Below are positions 23,749-32,975 of a DNA stretch of 64,000 nt, piece by piece. The DNA is taken from assembly GCA_048264125.1 (NCBI GenBank), contig JBLXDM010000002.1, forward strand, positions 124,001-188,000. Reading direction: 5' to 3'. How positions within the stretch are numbered: position 1 is the stretch's first letter; each line of letters starts with the position of its first letter. The DNA comes from M1-B18 sp048264125. Its GTDB lineage: Bacteria; Bacillota; Clostridia; Peptostreptococcales; Natronincolaceae. The position numbers and the translations under genes are program-made. Below the pieces are notes generated by a model. That model did no database searches, was not told the origin of the DNA, and worked only from the letters and a program-made list of their open reading frames with translations.

Positions 23749-25041
23749 ATGAGTCAATTACCTGCAAAAGCTAGAAATTACGTATTTCTCGTTATTTCTA
23801 CAGCTACAGTTTTTTTAATTTATCTTATTTCAAACTATAATATCGATAGTTTTAGTAGTTTATTACTATTTACAACTTTATCTTTCATTGCTGAATCAAT
23901 GGCAGTTCTACTCCCTGGTGGTGGTGGAGCCGTATCAGTAGGCTATGCTATTAACTTCGCAGCAATGGTTATCCTAGGCCCTTTGCCTGCAGCTTTAAGT
24001 AGTTCTATCGGTATCGCCTTTCGTTACGTAAGGCTTTCTGACAAAAAGGTAGTACATTTTTTTAATAACCCACTATACAAAAATCTATTCAATGGTGCGC
24101 AGTGCATACTATCTATAGGTGTTCCATCGGTAGTCTACTATAGCTTCAACGTCACAGCAGGTGACCCCGAGTTTTATAAAAATATAGTTCCATTGACTCT
24201 TGCATTATTTACATACTTAATAATAAATACATCAATAATAACAAAGCTATTTTCAATACTAAATCAGAAATCCTTTTGGAATATGTTTATAAACAACATT
24301 AAATGGACAGTGCCCAACTCCTTTGTAATAGCTACATTGGGTATTTTTATAAGTCTTTTGTATATAAATTATGGGAGCATTATTATGCTATTGTTCTTCG
24401 GTCCACTGCTATTGGCACGACATTCCTACAAGCTTTATATCGACATGAAAAACCTCTACATGGAAACTGTATACGCCTTGACTAAGGCTGTTGAAGCAAA
24501 GGACCCCTATACAAATGGTCACTCTCTAAGGGTGGCAGAATATGCCGAGAAGCTAGCGATCTTTATGAAATTGCCTATAAGCAAGGTGAATACCTTAAAA
24601 ACCGCTGCCATGCTACATGACATTGGTAAGATCGGTATAGAGGATTATATTTTGAATAAGCCCTCCAAGCTTACCGACGAGGAATTTGAGAAAATTAAAT
24701 CTCACCCGGTTATTGGAGTTAATATATTGAGTGATGTCGACTTTCTAAGTGAGGTTAAGCAGCTTATTATAAAGCATCATGAGCGTTATGACGGCAAGGG
24801 CTATCCTGATGGTCTGAAGGAAGATATGGTATCTATAGACGCTTATATTCTTTCCGTTGCCGATGCCTTTGATGCCATGACCAGCGACCGTTCCTACCGT
24901 AAGGGCATGACAATCGAGGAGGCTATCGAGATAATAGCAAAGGAAGCAGGCTATCAGTTCCATCCTCAGGTAGCAGGACGCTTTATTGATATGCTGAAGC
25001 AGGAGCTAAAGGCCAAGGCTGAGGCTATTGATGCCCTTTAA
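23749..25041 (+). CDS. Membrane-bound HD-GYP domain protein (c-di-GMP phosphodiesterase)
   Basis: This 430-residue protein has about six membrane helices in residues 1-225 and an HD-GYP domain in 240-420. Catalytic motifs are intact: HSLRVAEYAEKLA, MLHDIGKIGIEDYIL, KSHPVIG, IIKHHERYDGKGYPDGL and SVADAFDAMTSDRSYR. HD-GYP enzymes hydrolyse c-di-GMP to GMP or pGpG using Fe or Mn. The membrane part probably senses a signal. TTTGGAGGAATACAA precedes the start; a structured leader lies just upstream and a terminator follows. Confidence 0.92.
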   Translation: MSQLPAKARNYVFLVISTATVFLIYLISNYNIDSFSSLLLFTTLSFIAESMAVLLPGGGGAVSVGYAINFAAMVILGPLPAALSSSIGIAFRYVRLSDKKVVHFFNNPLYKNLFNGAQCILSIGVPSVVYYSFNVTAGDPEFYKNIVPLTLALFTYLIINTSIITKLFSILNQKSFWNMFINNIKWTVPNSFVIATLGIFISLLYINYGSIIMLLFFGPLLLARHSYKLYIDMKNLYMETVYALTKAVEAKDPYTNGHSLRVAEYAEKLAIFMKLPISKVNTLKTAAMLHDIGKIGIEDYILNKPSKLTDEEFEKIKSHPVIGVNILSDVDFLSEVKQLIIKHHERYDGKGYPDGLKEDMVSIDAYILSVADAFDAMTSDRSYRKGMTIEEAIEIIAKEAGYQFHPQVAGRFIDMLKQELKAKAEAIDAL

Positions 25042-25075
25042 TCTTTAATAAAGATAACTAAACTTGCAAGCAAAG

Positions 25076-25104
25076 CCATCCTCCAAGACGAGGGATGGTT
25101 TTTT
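25076..25104 (+). terminator. Terminator of the HD-GYP gene
   Basis: CCATCC pairs with GGATGG and is followed by six T, 35 bases after the stop codon. Confidence 0.75.
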
Positions 25105-25120
25105 ATTATGCACTCAAAAT

Positions 25121-25155
25121 AAAACCCCCGTTGTTTCGCCGACAACGGGGGTTTT
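25121..25155. terminator. Strong terminator of the lactate dehydrogenase operon
   Basis: AAAACCCCCGTTGT and ACAACGGGGGTTTT form a perfect 14-bp stem around seven bases. It works in both directions and mainly ends the minus-strand etf/lct operon. Confidence 0.85.
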
Positions 25156-25233
25156 AAGGAGAGTTTCTATATGCTAGGAAATTATGGGCTTGATAAATAC
25201 GTTCATATTTATCTAATTTCCTCGAGATAGCTT

Positions 25234-26643
25234 TTAGTTAATTATAACCTTACCTGGGTTTAAGATACCCTTAGGGTCGAAGGCAGCCTTGATGCCTCTC
25301 ATAATCTGATGTTGCTCCGCTGTAAAGGATTCCTTCAGATATGGCTTCTTAGCGATACCGATACCATGCTCACCGGATACCTGGCCTCTTAATTCTCTAG
25401 CCCTGGAGTACATGCAGTCAAATACTTCGCTTAACTTCTTCTCCCAGGTTTTTTCATCCATGTCATCTCTTAATACATAGATATGAAGGTTACCGTCACC
25501 GGCATGTCCGAAGGACTTAATTCTACAGTTAAATTGCTTTTGAAGCTCATTTGAATACTTAACGAATTCAGCGATTTTGTTTCTTGGAACAACAACGTCA
25601 CACTCATCCATTTCAGTTGTAGAAGCTTTGATGGCCTCTAGGAAGGCACCTCTGGCAGACCAGATAGCTTCATGTCTTTCTTGAGTTTCAGAAATGTATA
25701 CGTCTAATGCTCCGGCTTCTAGGCAAAGCTCACAAACCTTTTCGTAAGCCTTTTCGATTTCTTCCTTAGTATTACCGTCGAAGGATAATAATAGGTAAGC
25801 ATCGGCTGACTTATCAGGGAATGGCTTTCCTAAGAACTCCTCTGCAGATAAAATTGTGTCTCTTACCATGTATTCAATTGCTACAGGAGCAGATTTTGAT
25901 TTAATTACCTTTGGAACTGTTTCAATAGCTTCTTCAAGAGAGTTAAATGGTACCAGCAAGCTGATGGTTTTAACAGGCCTTGGTATAAGCTTTAGGATAG
26001 CCTTAGTAACAACCGCCAGAGTACCCTCTGACCCTACTACTAAATCCTTTAAGCTGTAGCCGGAGCTGTTTTTAACTACCTTACCACCAACCTCGATAAC
26101 TTCACCTGTAGGTAATACTAGCTCTAAGCCTCTTACATAGTCTCTTGTAACACCATACTTAACAGCTCTCATACCACCTGCGTTCGTATTGATATTACCG
26201 GCTATTGTAGCGCTCTTTTCACCTGGATCTGGTGGGTAGAAAAGGTCATTAGCTTCAACATATTTACTGATTTCCATTAATAGAACCCCAGGCTCTACTG
26301 TTAAAGTTAAGTTCTCTTCGTCTAGCTCGAGAATATTGTTCATTTTGCTCATGTTCATCATGATACCGCCATGAAGGGCTACAGAACCACCTACTAGGCC
26401 TGTACCTTGACCTCTAGGGGTCACAGGGATATTATTTTCATGAGCATATTTCATTACTTTAGAAACCTCTTCTGTTGACTTAACCTCAACTAAAGCTTCA
26501 GGCATTACCTTTACACTGGCAAGCTCATCATGGCTGAAGTCTTCATTAATGTCTTCTCCAATATATACTCTATCTTCTCCAAGTACGGAGATTAAAAACT
26601 GGACATCTTTATCATCAATTTTCTTGAAATTCATCTCATTCAC
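25234..26643 (-). CDS. lctD: FAD-linked lactate dehydrogenase (LctD/GlcD type)
   Basis: A 469-residue flavoprotein with a PCMH-type FAD domain (VTPRGQGTGLVGGSVALHGG at about 76-95, YPPDPGEKSATIAGNINTNAGG) and a C-terminal FAD-oxidase cap ending GEHGIGIAKKPYL and FDPKGILNPGKV. It lies directly after EtfB and EtfA genes. That order matches the lactate dehydrogenase/Etf complex of Acetobacterium woodii (LctBCD), which drives endergonic lactate oxidation with NAD by electron confurcation using reduced ferredoxin. A nearby lactate permease supports lactate over glycolate. It starts 2 bases after etfA ends. Confidence 0.9.
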   Translation of the reverse strand: MNEMNFKKIDDKDVQFLISVLGEDRVYIGEDINEDFSHDELASVKVMPEALVEVKSTEEVSKVMKYAHENNIPVTPRGQGTGLVGGSVALHGGIMMNMSKMNNILELDEENLTLTVEPGVLLMEISKYVEANDLFYPPDPGEKSATIAGNINTNAGGMRAVKYGVTRDYVRGLELVLPTGEVIEVGGKVVKNSSGYSLKDLVVGSEGTLAVVTKAILKLIPRPVKTISLLVPFNSLEEAIETVPKVIKSKSAPVAIEYMVRDTILSAEEFLGKPFPDKSADAYLLLSFDGNTKEEIEKAYEKVCELCLEAGALDVYISETQERHEAIWSARGAFLEAIKASTTEMDECDVVVPRNKIAEFVKYSNELQKQFNCRIKSFGHAGDGNLHIYVLRDDMDEKTWEKKLSEVFDCMYSRARELRGQVSGEHGIGIAKKPYLKESFTAEQHQIMRGIKAAFDPKGILNPGKVIIN

Positions 26644-26645
26644 CT

Positions 26646-27827
26646 CTACATTGATTTGATTTTTTCTAGTAAGCTTGGAATTACCTGATAGATATCGCCA
26701 ACGATACCATAATGAGCTACGTCGAAAATCGCTGCTTTTGGGTCCTCATCAATAGCTATGATAACGTCTGAGTTACTCATACCAGCCTTGAACTGAACTG
26801 AACCAGATACTGCGCAAGTGATAATTAACTTAGGTCTAACTGTTCTACCACTTAGTCCGATTTGCTTCTTAGGATCTCCCCAACCTGCTTCAATAAGAGG
26901 TCTTGTACATGCCACTTGGCCACCTAGTGCTGTAGCAAGCTCGTTAATCATTTCTAAATCCTTTTCCTTCTTAATACCTCTACCTGCTACAACGATTACT
27001 TCTGCATCAGATATATTCTCTTCTGCTTCCTTTTCTTTGATCTTCAATACTTCAATTGCAGATACCAGCTTGTCTTGTGGAACAGTACCAACTGTAACCT
27101 TTCCAGTAGTAGTTTCACTTTTTTCAGGTGCATTGAAGATTTTATATCTTACTGTAGCAAATTGAGGTCTGTGATTTGGTGTTATAATTTGAGCCATGAT
27201 GTTACCGCCGAAGGCAGGTCTGATTTGAACAAGGTCAGTGTTTTCCTTAACATCAAGTATTGTACAGTCAGCAGTAAGACCTGTTTTAAATCTTGCTGCA
27301 ACTCTAGGAGCTAAGGATCTACCAAGTGTAGTTGCTCCAACTAATATTGTAGAAGGCTTAGCCTTTTTGATGAAATCCTCGAAGGCTGCTGTATAAGGCT
27401 CGATTTTGAAATCCTTAAGCGCTGCATCATCATAAACAAAAACCTCATCTACACCATAGTGTAAAAGCTCGTTGGCCTTTTCTGTGATATTGCTTCCTAT
27501 AAATACAGCATATACAGGATGATTAATCTTAGCTGCAAGCTCTCTTGCTTTTCCGATTAGCTCAAGTGTCACAGGGTGAATATCGCCATCTAAATGATCA
27601 ACGTATACTGAAACACCCTTCCAAAGGCTCTTATCGATTTCTTCAACCTTATCCTCTTGGAATATAAATGCACCCTCAGGACCCTTCTTAACACAGATCA
27701 TACATAATTTACAGGCAGCATTGATTTGCACTTCATTATTTGTGTACTCTATTGCACTGAATGGACATAATTTTATAGCTCCATCAATGTCAGTAATTTT
27801 ACTTTGGTTTACTACTATACCAGCCAT
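26646..27827 (-). CDS. etfA: Electron transfer flavoprotein alpha subunit with N-terminal FeS site (LctC)
   Basis: The 393-residue protein has an Etf-alpha domain with the FAD loop GLSGRTVRPKLIITCAVSGS and the block QFKAGMSNSDVIIAIDEDP. It carries an N-terminal extension with cysteines C21, C39, C42 and C45 (LCPFSAI and CKLCMICVKKGP) that can bind one [4Fe-4S] cluster, as in LctC of acetogens. This extension is not present in respiratory EtfA. Together with EtfB and LctD it should form an electron-bifurcating lactate dehydrogenase. Genes are 28 and 2 bases apart. Confidence 0.92.
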   Translation of the reverse strand: MAGIVVNQSKITDIDGAIKLCPFSAIEYTNNEVQINAACKLCMICVKKGPEGAFIFQEDKVEEIDKSLWKGVSVYVDHLDGDIHPVTLELIGKARELAAKINHPVYAVFIGSNITEKANELLHYGVDEVFVYDDAALKDFKIEPYTAAFEDFIKKAKPSTILVGATTLGRSLAPRVAARFKTGLTADCTILDVKENTDLVQIRPAFGGNIMAQIITPNHRPQFATVRYKIFNAPEKSETTTGKVTVGTVPQDKLVSAIEVLKIKEKEAEENISDAEVIVVAGRGIKKEKDLEMINELATALGGQVACTRPLIEAGWGDPKKQIGLSGRTVRPKLIITCAVSGSVQFKAGMSNSDVIIAIDEDPKAAIFDVAHYGIVGDIYQVIPSLLEKIKSM

Positions 27828-27855
27828 AAACTCCCTCCTATTTCAAAAGATTTTC

Positions 27856-28641
27856 TTATACGAATTTTAAGTCTGCAAGCTTTGTAAATATTTTTTCGCC
27901 TAACTCTTCACCAGTGCCTTCCCACATTTCCTTATCGGTGTTAACATCTGGTGGGAAGATTCTCTCTACCTGTGTTGGAGATCCACTGCTTCCATATTGC
28001 TTTTCATCTTGATCAGCAAAATCCTTTAAGCTGAATTTAACTATTTCCCTATTTGCAGTTAGCTTCTTACGCTTGTAGGAAGGTAGTCTTGGTTGGAAGA
28101 TACCCTTTTCTACGGTTACAAGACATGGGAACTGTACCTCAACCGTCTCCATTGTTGTTGGCATATCCATTTCTACAACAATAGAATTTTCCTTTACCTC
28201 ATGGATCTTCTTAACATTTGCTACATGAGGAATTCCAAGGTATTCTGCCATTTCAGGACCTACCTGAGCTGTATCACCGTCAGTAGTTTGCTTACCGCAG
28301 ATGATTAATTGAGGCTTTCCTGTTTTTAGAACCCCTTGATATAATGCATAAGATGTTGCCAAAACGTCTGCACCTGCGAATTTACGGTCTGTTAATAAAT
28401 ACGCGTCGTCAACCCCCATCATAAAGGCTTCTCTAAGCACTGCCTCTGATTGTGGCGGCCCCATGGTGATAACGTTTACCTTTGCACCCTTTTCCTCTTT
28501 GATCTTAAGAGCTGTTTCAACTGCATACAAGTCGTATGGATTCATTTTAGAATCTACTCCGTCACGAATTAGATTTCCTTTTTCATCCACCTTTACCTCT
28601 GATGTTCCTGGAACTTGTTTAATACAAACAACTATTTCCAT
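27856..28641 (-). CDS. etfB: Electron transfer flavoprotein beta subunit (LctB)
   Basis: This 261-residue Etf-beta has MEIVVCIKQVPGTSEVKVDEKGNLIRDG at the start, the AVETALKIKEEKGAKVNVITMGP nucleotide site, and LICGKQTTDGDTAQVGPEMAEYLGIPHVANV, all typical of bifurcating-type Etf. It binds the second flavin. First gene of the operon; AGGAGGGAGCAT precedes the start. Two copies of TGGTCTTACCA upstream are likely operators for the FadR-type regulator at 29102-29809. Confidence 0.94.
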   Translation of the reverse strand: MEIVVCIKQVPGTSEVKVDEKGNLIRDGVDSKMNPYDLYAVETALKIKEEKGAKVNVITMGPPQSEAVLREAFMMGVDDAYLLTDRKFAGADVLATSYALYQGVLKTGKPQLIICGKQTTDGDTAQVGPEMAEYLGIPHVANVKKIHEVKENSIVVEMDMPTTMETVEVQFPCLVTVEKGIFQPRLPSYKRKKLTANREIVKFSLKDFADQDEKQYGSSGSPTQVERIFPPDVNTDKEMWEGTGEELGEKIFTKLADLKFV

Positions 28642-28675
28642 ATGCTCCCTCCTAGTTCTTTGATAATTGGTATTA

Positions 28676-28686
28676 TGGTCTTACCA
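28676..28686. promoter_or_regulatory. FadR/LldR-type operator, copy 1
   Basis: TGGTCTTACCA is a perfect TGGT-N3-ACCA dyad 35 bases before etfB. This is the core recognised by FadR-subfamily GntR regulators such as LldR. An identical copy lies 111 bases upstream, and a third variant precedes the lactate permease. Confidence 0.7.
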
Positions 28687-28786
28687 ATAATATCGCGTGT
28701 AATCGATTGCATTTTTGGCAAACCATTTTTATTGAATTTATATTGTTTCATAGATTAGTCTGATGACTTCTTTCCTTATGGTAATA

Positions 28787-28797
28787 TGGTCTTACCA
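28787..28797. promoter_or_regulatory. FadR/LldR-type operator, copy 2
   Basis: TGGTCTTACCA again, identical to 28676-28686, preceded by the same ATA triplet. Two spaced copies would suit looping or cooperative repression of the lactate operon. The remainder of 28642-29101 is AT-rich non-coding DNA. Confidence 0.68.
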
Positions 28798-29056
28798 CTT
28801 ATATATCTAAATTATCACAATTTTTAAAAGATTACAATATATATCTTTTTTTTAACAACCATTTATTATTAATATTATGAGCATTTTCTATGCATTTTGA
28901 GAAGAAATTTGTATTTTATTAAAGAATATTGAAATTTAAGGGTTTAAGAAAACAGAAATTTACAAAAAGGTCATATGTTGATTTTTGTCTCAAGCTGTAA
29001 TATTCTAGTCCTTTGATTATTGGATATTTTTTTAACACTCCCTCAAAAATACATCA

Positions 29057-29096
29057 AAAACCAAAAGACAGCCGCCTATGGTTGCCCTTTGGTTTT
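29057..29096 (-). terminator. Terminator of the FadR-family regulator gene
   Basis: AAAACCAAA and TTTGGTTTT form a stem directly after the stop codon at 29102. Confidence 0.5.
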
Positions 29097-29101
29097 AATT
29101 G

Positions 29102-29809
29102 TTAAAGCCTATTCAAATAATCCTTAATGATTAAATCAATATGATCCCTCATGGCGTTTGCAGCACCCTCAGGATCCCTAGCTGCTATGGTCTTATAAAT
29201 GTTCTCGTGCTGCATAATCAGAATATCCTTATTTTCATATTTAGTTAGAATCATTCCTCTGGCATCCTCTATAAAGGTATCCATCAAAACTGATATTGCA
29301 TTTAATATGTTTAAAAGCAAAAAATTCTTTGAGGATTGTGCTATTTTATAATGCAGCTCCTTATCCACCTTAACACTGTTTTTCTCGTCTTCGGCTAGGC
29401 TAAATTCCTTAAGCTGATCAACCAGAAGCTTCAGTTCAACTATCTCCTCATCTGTAACCCGCTGAGCTGCCAGAGTAGCTGTCTCCACCTCAATAACCTT
29501 CCTCAGCTCCACTATATCCTCAGGCTTAGTTTGTTGAAGCATAAACATAACAGACAGAGGCTGCAGCAGACAGAAATCAAAGCTTTCCTTAATAAAGTTT
29601 CCATCTCCCTGCTTCACTTCAATCAAACCTATAATCTGCAATGCTCTTAAAGCCTCTCTAACTGAAGTTCTGCTTACCTGCAGCTGTTCCGCCAGCTGTC
29701 TTTCAGAAGGTAATTTATCTCCACGCTTCAACTCATCATTTGCAATCATCGTTTGAATTTGGTCTATGACTTGCTCATATACCTTCGTACTCTTTATTGG
29801 ACTAAACAT
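29102..29809 (-). CDS. GntR/FadR-family regulator, probable lactate repressor
   Basis: A 235-residue regulator with an N-terminal winged helix (VIDQIQTMIANDELKRGDKLPSERQLAEQLQVSRTSVREALRALQIIGLIEVKQGDGNFI) and a C-terminal all-helical FCD effector domain (VDKELHYKIAQSSKNFLLLNIL, MRDHIDLIIKDYL). It is about 460 bases upstream of the lactate dehydrogenase/etf operon in the same direction. The TGGT-N3-ACCA sites before etfB and before the lactate permease fit its family, and A. woodii has a FadR-type LctA at the same place. Lactate as effector is inferred. Confidence 0.9.
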   Translation of the reverse strand: MFSPIKSTKVYEQVIDQIQTMIANDELKRGDKLPSERQLAEQLQVSRTSVREALRALQIIGLIEVKQGDGNFIKESFDFCLLQPLSVMFMLQQTKPEDIVELRKVIEVETATLAAQRVTDEEIVELKLLVDQLKEFSLAEDEKNSVKVDKELHYKIAQSSKNFLLLNILNAISVLMDTFIEDARGMILTKYENKDILIMQHENIYKTIAARDPEGAANAMRDHIDLIIKDYLNRL

Positions 29810-29950
29810 TTTTCATTCCTCCACTAATACATTATGCCACCTCTAAACTCACTAAATATAGTATAACATGATTAGTTTTATACACAAATATAAATCCTTC
29901 AGTTTCATTAAAAATACAAAATACAGTACTTGTGGCTTAGCAAAAAAAAT

Positions 29951-29981
29951 AAAAGGATTGAGCTCATCACTCAATCCTTTT
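29951..29981 (-). terminator. Terminator of the glutamate dehydrogenase gene
   Basis: AAAAGGATTGAG and CTCAATCCTTTT pair perfectly over 12 bp; on the minus strand they are followed by a T-rich run. It lies 12 bases after the gdh stop codon. Confidence 0.8.
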
Positions 29982-29992
29982 AAAACTTTATA

Positions 29993-31246
29993 TTAGTACC
30001 AGCCTCTTAGCTTCATTGCATCAGCTATTCTCTTGATTGACATCATGTAAGCTGCTGTTCTCATATCTACAGTATGCTGGCTCATTAATGTCCAGATATC
30101 TTCAAAGGCTTTGTACATTAATTTTTCTTGCTTTTCTTGAACCTCTTCAAAGGACCAAGTATATCTCATAAGGTTTTGTACCCACTCAAAGTAAGAAACA
30201 GTTACTCCACCTGCATTTGCAAGGATATCAGGAATAACGATTATGCCTTTACCCGCAAGTACTCTGTCTGCCTCTGGAGTTGTCGGGCCGTTAGCACCTT
30301 CACTCACGATCTTAGCTTTGATATCCTCTACATTTTTAGAAGTAATTTGATTTTCTAGCGCACAAGGCATCAAGATATCAACATTCATAGTTAAAACTTC
30401 GCCTCTGTCTAGCTCCTTACTAGCTCCTGGGAAGCCTTTAACTTGTCTATTTTTGCTGGTGTACTCGATTAATGCGTTGATATCCAACCCATTTTCGTTC
30501 ACTATGCATGAAGAAGAGTCAGAAACTGCGATAACCTTAGCACCCATTTCAGTTGCATAAAGAGCAGCATAGCTACCTACGTTACCAAAGCCTTGAATTG
30601 CAATAGTAGAGCCCTTCATTTCTAAGCCGATCTTCTTAGCAGCAGCTGCAGCCATGATAGCAACACCATATCCTGTAGCCTCAGTTCTTGCCAGAGATCC
30701 GTAGAAGCTTACCGGCTTGCCTGTAAATACTCCTGGTTCAAATCTTCCTGTAGCCTTTTCGTACTCGTCAACAAACCAAGTCATTATTTGACCATTTGTA
30801 TTAACGTCTGGAGCAGGAATATCCTTTCTTTCGCCAATGATAGGAGAAATTGCTCTTGCAAAAGCTCTTGATAATCTTTCTAATTCACCTTGAGATAATG
30901 TTGATGGATCAACTGTGATACCACCCTTACCTCCACCGTAAGGAATACCAACAACTCCGCACTTGAAGGTCATCCAAGTAGAAAGTGCCTTTACCTCATC
31001 TCTAGTTACATCGTGGTGATATCGTACCCCACCCTTGAATGGACCCACTGCATCATTGTGCTGTGATCTGTATCCAACAAATGATTTAACAGTTCCGTCG
31101 TCCATTTTAATTGGAAGAGAAACCTCTAAAACTCTCATTGGATTTTTTAAGATTTCATAAACTGCCGGATCTGCACCAAGCTTATCGCAAGCGTTTTTTA
31201 CTTGCTGTTGGGCAATCTCAAATGGATTTAAAGTTTTTTCAGACAT
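29993..31246 (-). CDS. gdhA: NAD-type glutamate dehydrogenase
   Basis: The 417-residue enzyme has the dehydrogenase signature blocks VGYRSQHNDAVGPFKGGVRYH and GVVGIPYGGGKGGI, the DIPAPDVNTN segment and the Rossmann motif AIQGFGNVGSYAA. It interconverts glutamate and 2-oxoglutarate plus ammonia. Length fits the hexameric 410-450 residue family found in amino-acid-fermenting clostridia, where it is mainly catabolic. Monocistronic. A cre-like sequence (31324-31337) lies about 80 bases upstream, suggesting carbon catabolite control. Confidence 0.96.
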   Translation of the reverse strand: MSEKTLNPFEIAQQQVKNACDKLGADPAVYEILKNPMRVLEVSLPIKMDDGTVKSFVGYRSQHNDAVGPFKGGVRYHHDVTRDEVKALSTWMTFKCGVVGIPYGGGKGGITVDPSTLSQGELERLSRAFARAISPIIGERKDIPAPDVNTNGQIMTWFVDEYEKATGRFEPGVFTGKPVSFYGSLARTEATGYGVAIMAAAAAKKIGLEMKGSTIAIQGFGNVGSYAALYATEMGAKVIAVSDSSSCIVNENGLDINALIEYTSKNRQVKGFPGASKELDRGEVLTMNVDILMPCALENQITSKNVEDIKAKIVSEGANGPTTPEADRVLAGKGIIVIPDILANAGGVTVSYFEWVQNLMRYTWSFEEVQEKQEKLMYKAFEDIWTLMSQHTVDMRTAAYMMSIKRIADAMKLRGWY

Positions 31247-31323
31247 TTTTTTAAACCCTCCTAGAACAATATTTTTTTTATGAAGCGTACAGTGTACATC
31301 TATTTCAAGAAAGCAAGCCTTCT

Positions 31324-31337
31324 TAAAAACGTTTTCA
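31324..31337. promoter_or_regulatory. cre-like site upstream of gdhA
   Basis: TAAAAACGTTTTCA approximates the CcpA operator TGWAANCGNTNWCA. The 12-base core AAAACGTTTTCA also occurs at 37174-37185 before the lactate permease. Confidence 0.4.
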
Positions 31338-31469
31338 TTGATACAATTTTAACAAATTTCTATCAGTAGGAAAAAATATATTTCTAAAAGCTTAATATGT
31401 AGCAGTAAATATATTCTTCCTTAACTCCCATATGAATTATATCACAATAGTAAACTTATTGTAAACAAG

Positions 31470-32288
31470 TTACTCAAGTATTATTAGACTTTTGACCAAA
31501 ATATTTATAGCCAGTAGATTCAGGGAGGTCATCCCCTCAACCTCAGCCTTTACAAGCTCTTGAACCCCCTCCATTACTGTTCGAATGGGATTTCCGTAGA
31601 CAGCGGTAAGCTCTATATTCGTTATTACACCGGAGTTGGTATACTCTATTTCGACATTATTTATCCTATAGATGCCTATTGCCTTTTTGGCTGCGAAATT
31701 TATCAGCTCCCTGATAACCCTGTCAGAAATAGTATATTTCCCCAGATAGCTGTAGGTTGGTCTAACGACAGATTTTTCGTCTACCTCAATAGGCTCTCCT
31801 TTACTAAATCTTCTGAAAACCCTCAAGGGATTTAAAAAATAACCTGAAAAATCCTTTTTAATCTCAAAGGTTGGTACAGGTATGACATGCTTTCCCTCAA
31901 ATTTTCGATACTTTTGGGCCAGCTTGATCTCCTCTTCCGTGGCAATATCGGTAATATAGTACCTTTCTGATATATCCCCCAGCTTAAAGGTATTGACAAT
32001 CGACTCCACCATCTTGTCGGAGGTACCCAATATCAGTATGCTCTGGGGATTCTCTGCCTTTAGTATCCTATCAATCTGACTTTGGTGCTCAGGGTTTATA
32101 AACAATGCCCTCTTAACAGCTGCCATTTTCGACTTTTCCCTCTTTGCTGAATAACCACCTAAAACCTTATTACCTCTAATCAACAAACCATCATCAATTA
32201 TATACTCTATCTTTTTACTTTTGGCCAAGGACATAGCCTTATAGCTTTTACCGGTGCCGCTGCTGCCAACAAGTACGATTATTTCCAT
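31470..32288 (-). CDS. P-loop ATPase fused to an Asp23/Gls24-like domain
   Basis: The 272-residue protein begins with a Walker A loop, GSSGTGKS (residues 8-15), in a kinase-like N-terminal domain (about 1-150). The last 95 residues (YLGKYTISDRVIRELINFAAKKAIGIYRINNVEIEY, MEGVQELVKAEVEGMTSLNLLAINILV) follow the Asp23/Gls24 (DUF322) pattern found in envelope-stress proteins. I know of no established function for this combination. No membrane segment. It is monocistronic with an AGGAGG site. An ATP-dependent switch acting on a membrane-associated Asp23 partner is speculation. Confidence 0.75.
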   Translation of the reverse strand: MEIIVLVGSSGTGKSYKAMSLAKSKKIEYIIDDGLLIRGNKVLGGYSAKREKSKMAAVKRALFINPEHQSQIDRILKAENPQSILILGTSDKMVESIVNTFKLGDISERYYITDIATEEEIKLAQKYRKFEGKHVIPVPTFEIKKDFSGYFLNPLRVFRRFSKGEPIEVDEKSVVRPTYSYLGKYTISDRVIRELINFAAKKAIGIYRINNVEIEYTNSGVITNIELTAVYGNPIRTVMEGVQELVKAEVEGMTSLNLLAINILVKSLIILE

Positions 32289-32601
32289 TTCAAAACCTCC
32301 TCCTGCAACATATCAACATTTTACGTATTCTGTGTATATTAACCTATTATAACATTATTAGCATTATCACGATATCTATTTCATAAAAGGAATAATTATG
32401 CTCATATTTATTATGCAAAATCCTCAAATGTGTATATTTTATAAAAAGGGTAATAATAATTATCATATCAACAAGCATTTAAAATGAAAATCATTATACT
32501 TTGTTGATTTTTTGATAAAATATGGTACAACTTCTGTTACACCTATTGGTTTGTTGGTATAATACAAATGTAAAAATAATAATTTAGAGGAGGATAATAT
32601 T
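32289..32601. other. Divergent promoter region
   Basis: AT-rich, no gene on either strand. It holds the minus-strand promoter of the P-loop/Asp23 gene and, at 32556-32563, a plus-strand extended -10 TGGTATAAT for the ferredoxin gene. Confidence 0.5.
32556..32563 (+). promoter_or_regulatory. Extended -10 promoter of the ferredoxin gene
   Basis: The sequence GGTATAAT preceded by T forms TGG-TATAAT, an extended -10, 39 bases before the ferredoxin start codon. No good -35 is seen. Confidence 0.55.
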
Positions 32602-32772
32602 ATGGCATATGTAATTTCTGACGCTTGTATCAGCTGTGGTGCTTGTGAACCTGAATGTCCTGTTAGTGTAATTTCAGCTGGTGACAGCATTTATGTTATC
32701 GATGCTGACGGATGTATCGATTGTGGAGCCTGTGCAAATGTTTGTCCAGTAGATGCTCCTACACCAGAGTAA
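32602..32772 (+). CDS. 2[4Fe-4S] clostridial-type ferredoxin
   Basis: A 56-residue ferredoxin with two classic CxxCxxCxxxCP motifs: C9, C12, C15, C19 and C38, C41, C44, C48. The small size, acidic composition and internal pseudo-twofold repeat are those of low-potential clostridial ferredoxins that serve hydrogenases, pyruvate:ferredoxin oxidoreductase and bifurcating Etf complexes. TTAGAGGAGGATAATATT precedes the start. Single-gene unit with its own promoter and terminator, as expected for an abundant electron carrier. Confidence 0.95.
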   Translation: MAYVISDACISCGACEPECPVSVISAGDSIYVIDADGCIDCGACANVCPVDAPTPE

Positions 32773-32793
32773 GCCTAAAACAACTTACTATTA

Positions 32794-32824
32794 AAAGAGG
32801 TATCGAATACGTACCTCTTTTTTA
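32794..32824 (+). terminator. Terminator of the ferredoxin gene
   Basis: AAAGAGGTA (32794-32802) pairs with TACCTCTTT (32812-32820), followed by further T. Confidence 0.8.
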
Positions 32825-32975
32825 ATGTTCAAAAACATTTTATGATGTTTGCCATAAATTCTGATATAATAAGGAAGTATTTTCTAACCTACTTTAACTA
32901 TTGCATAGGATTATAAACATTCTTTTTGGAAAAATATTATAGTAGGGAATATTATTAAATTTTAGGAGGCTTGTT

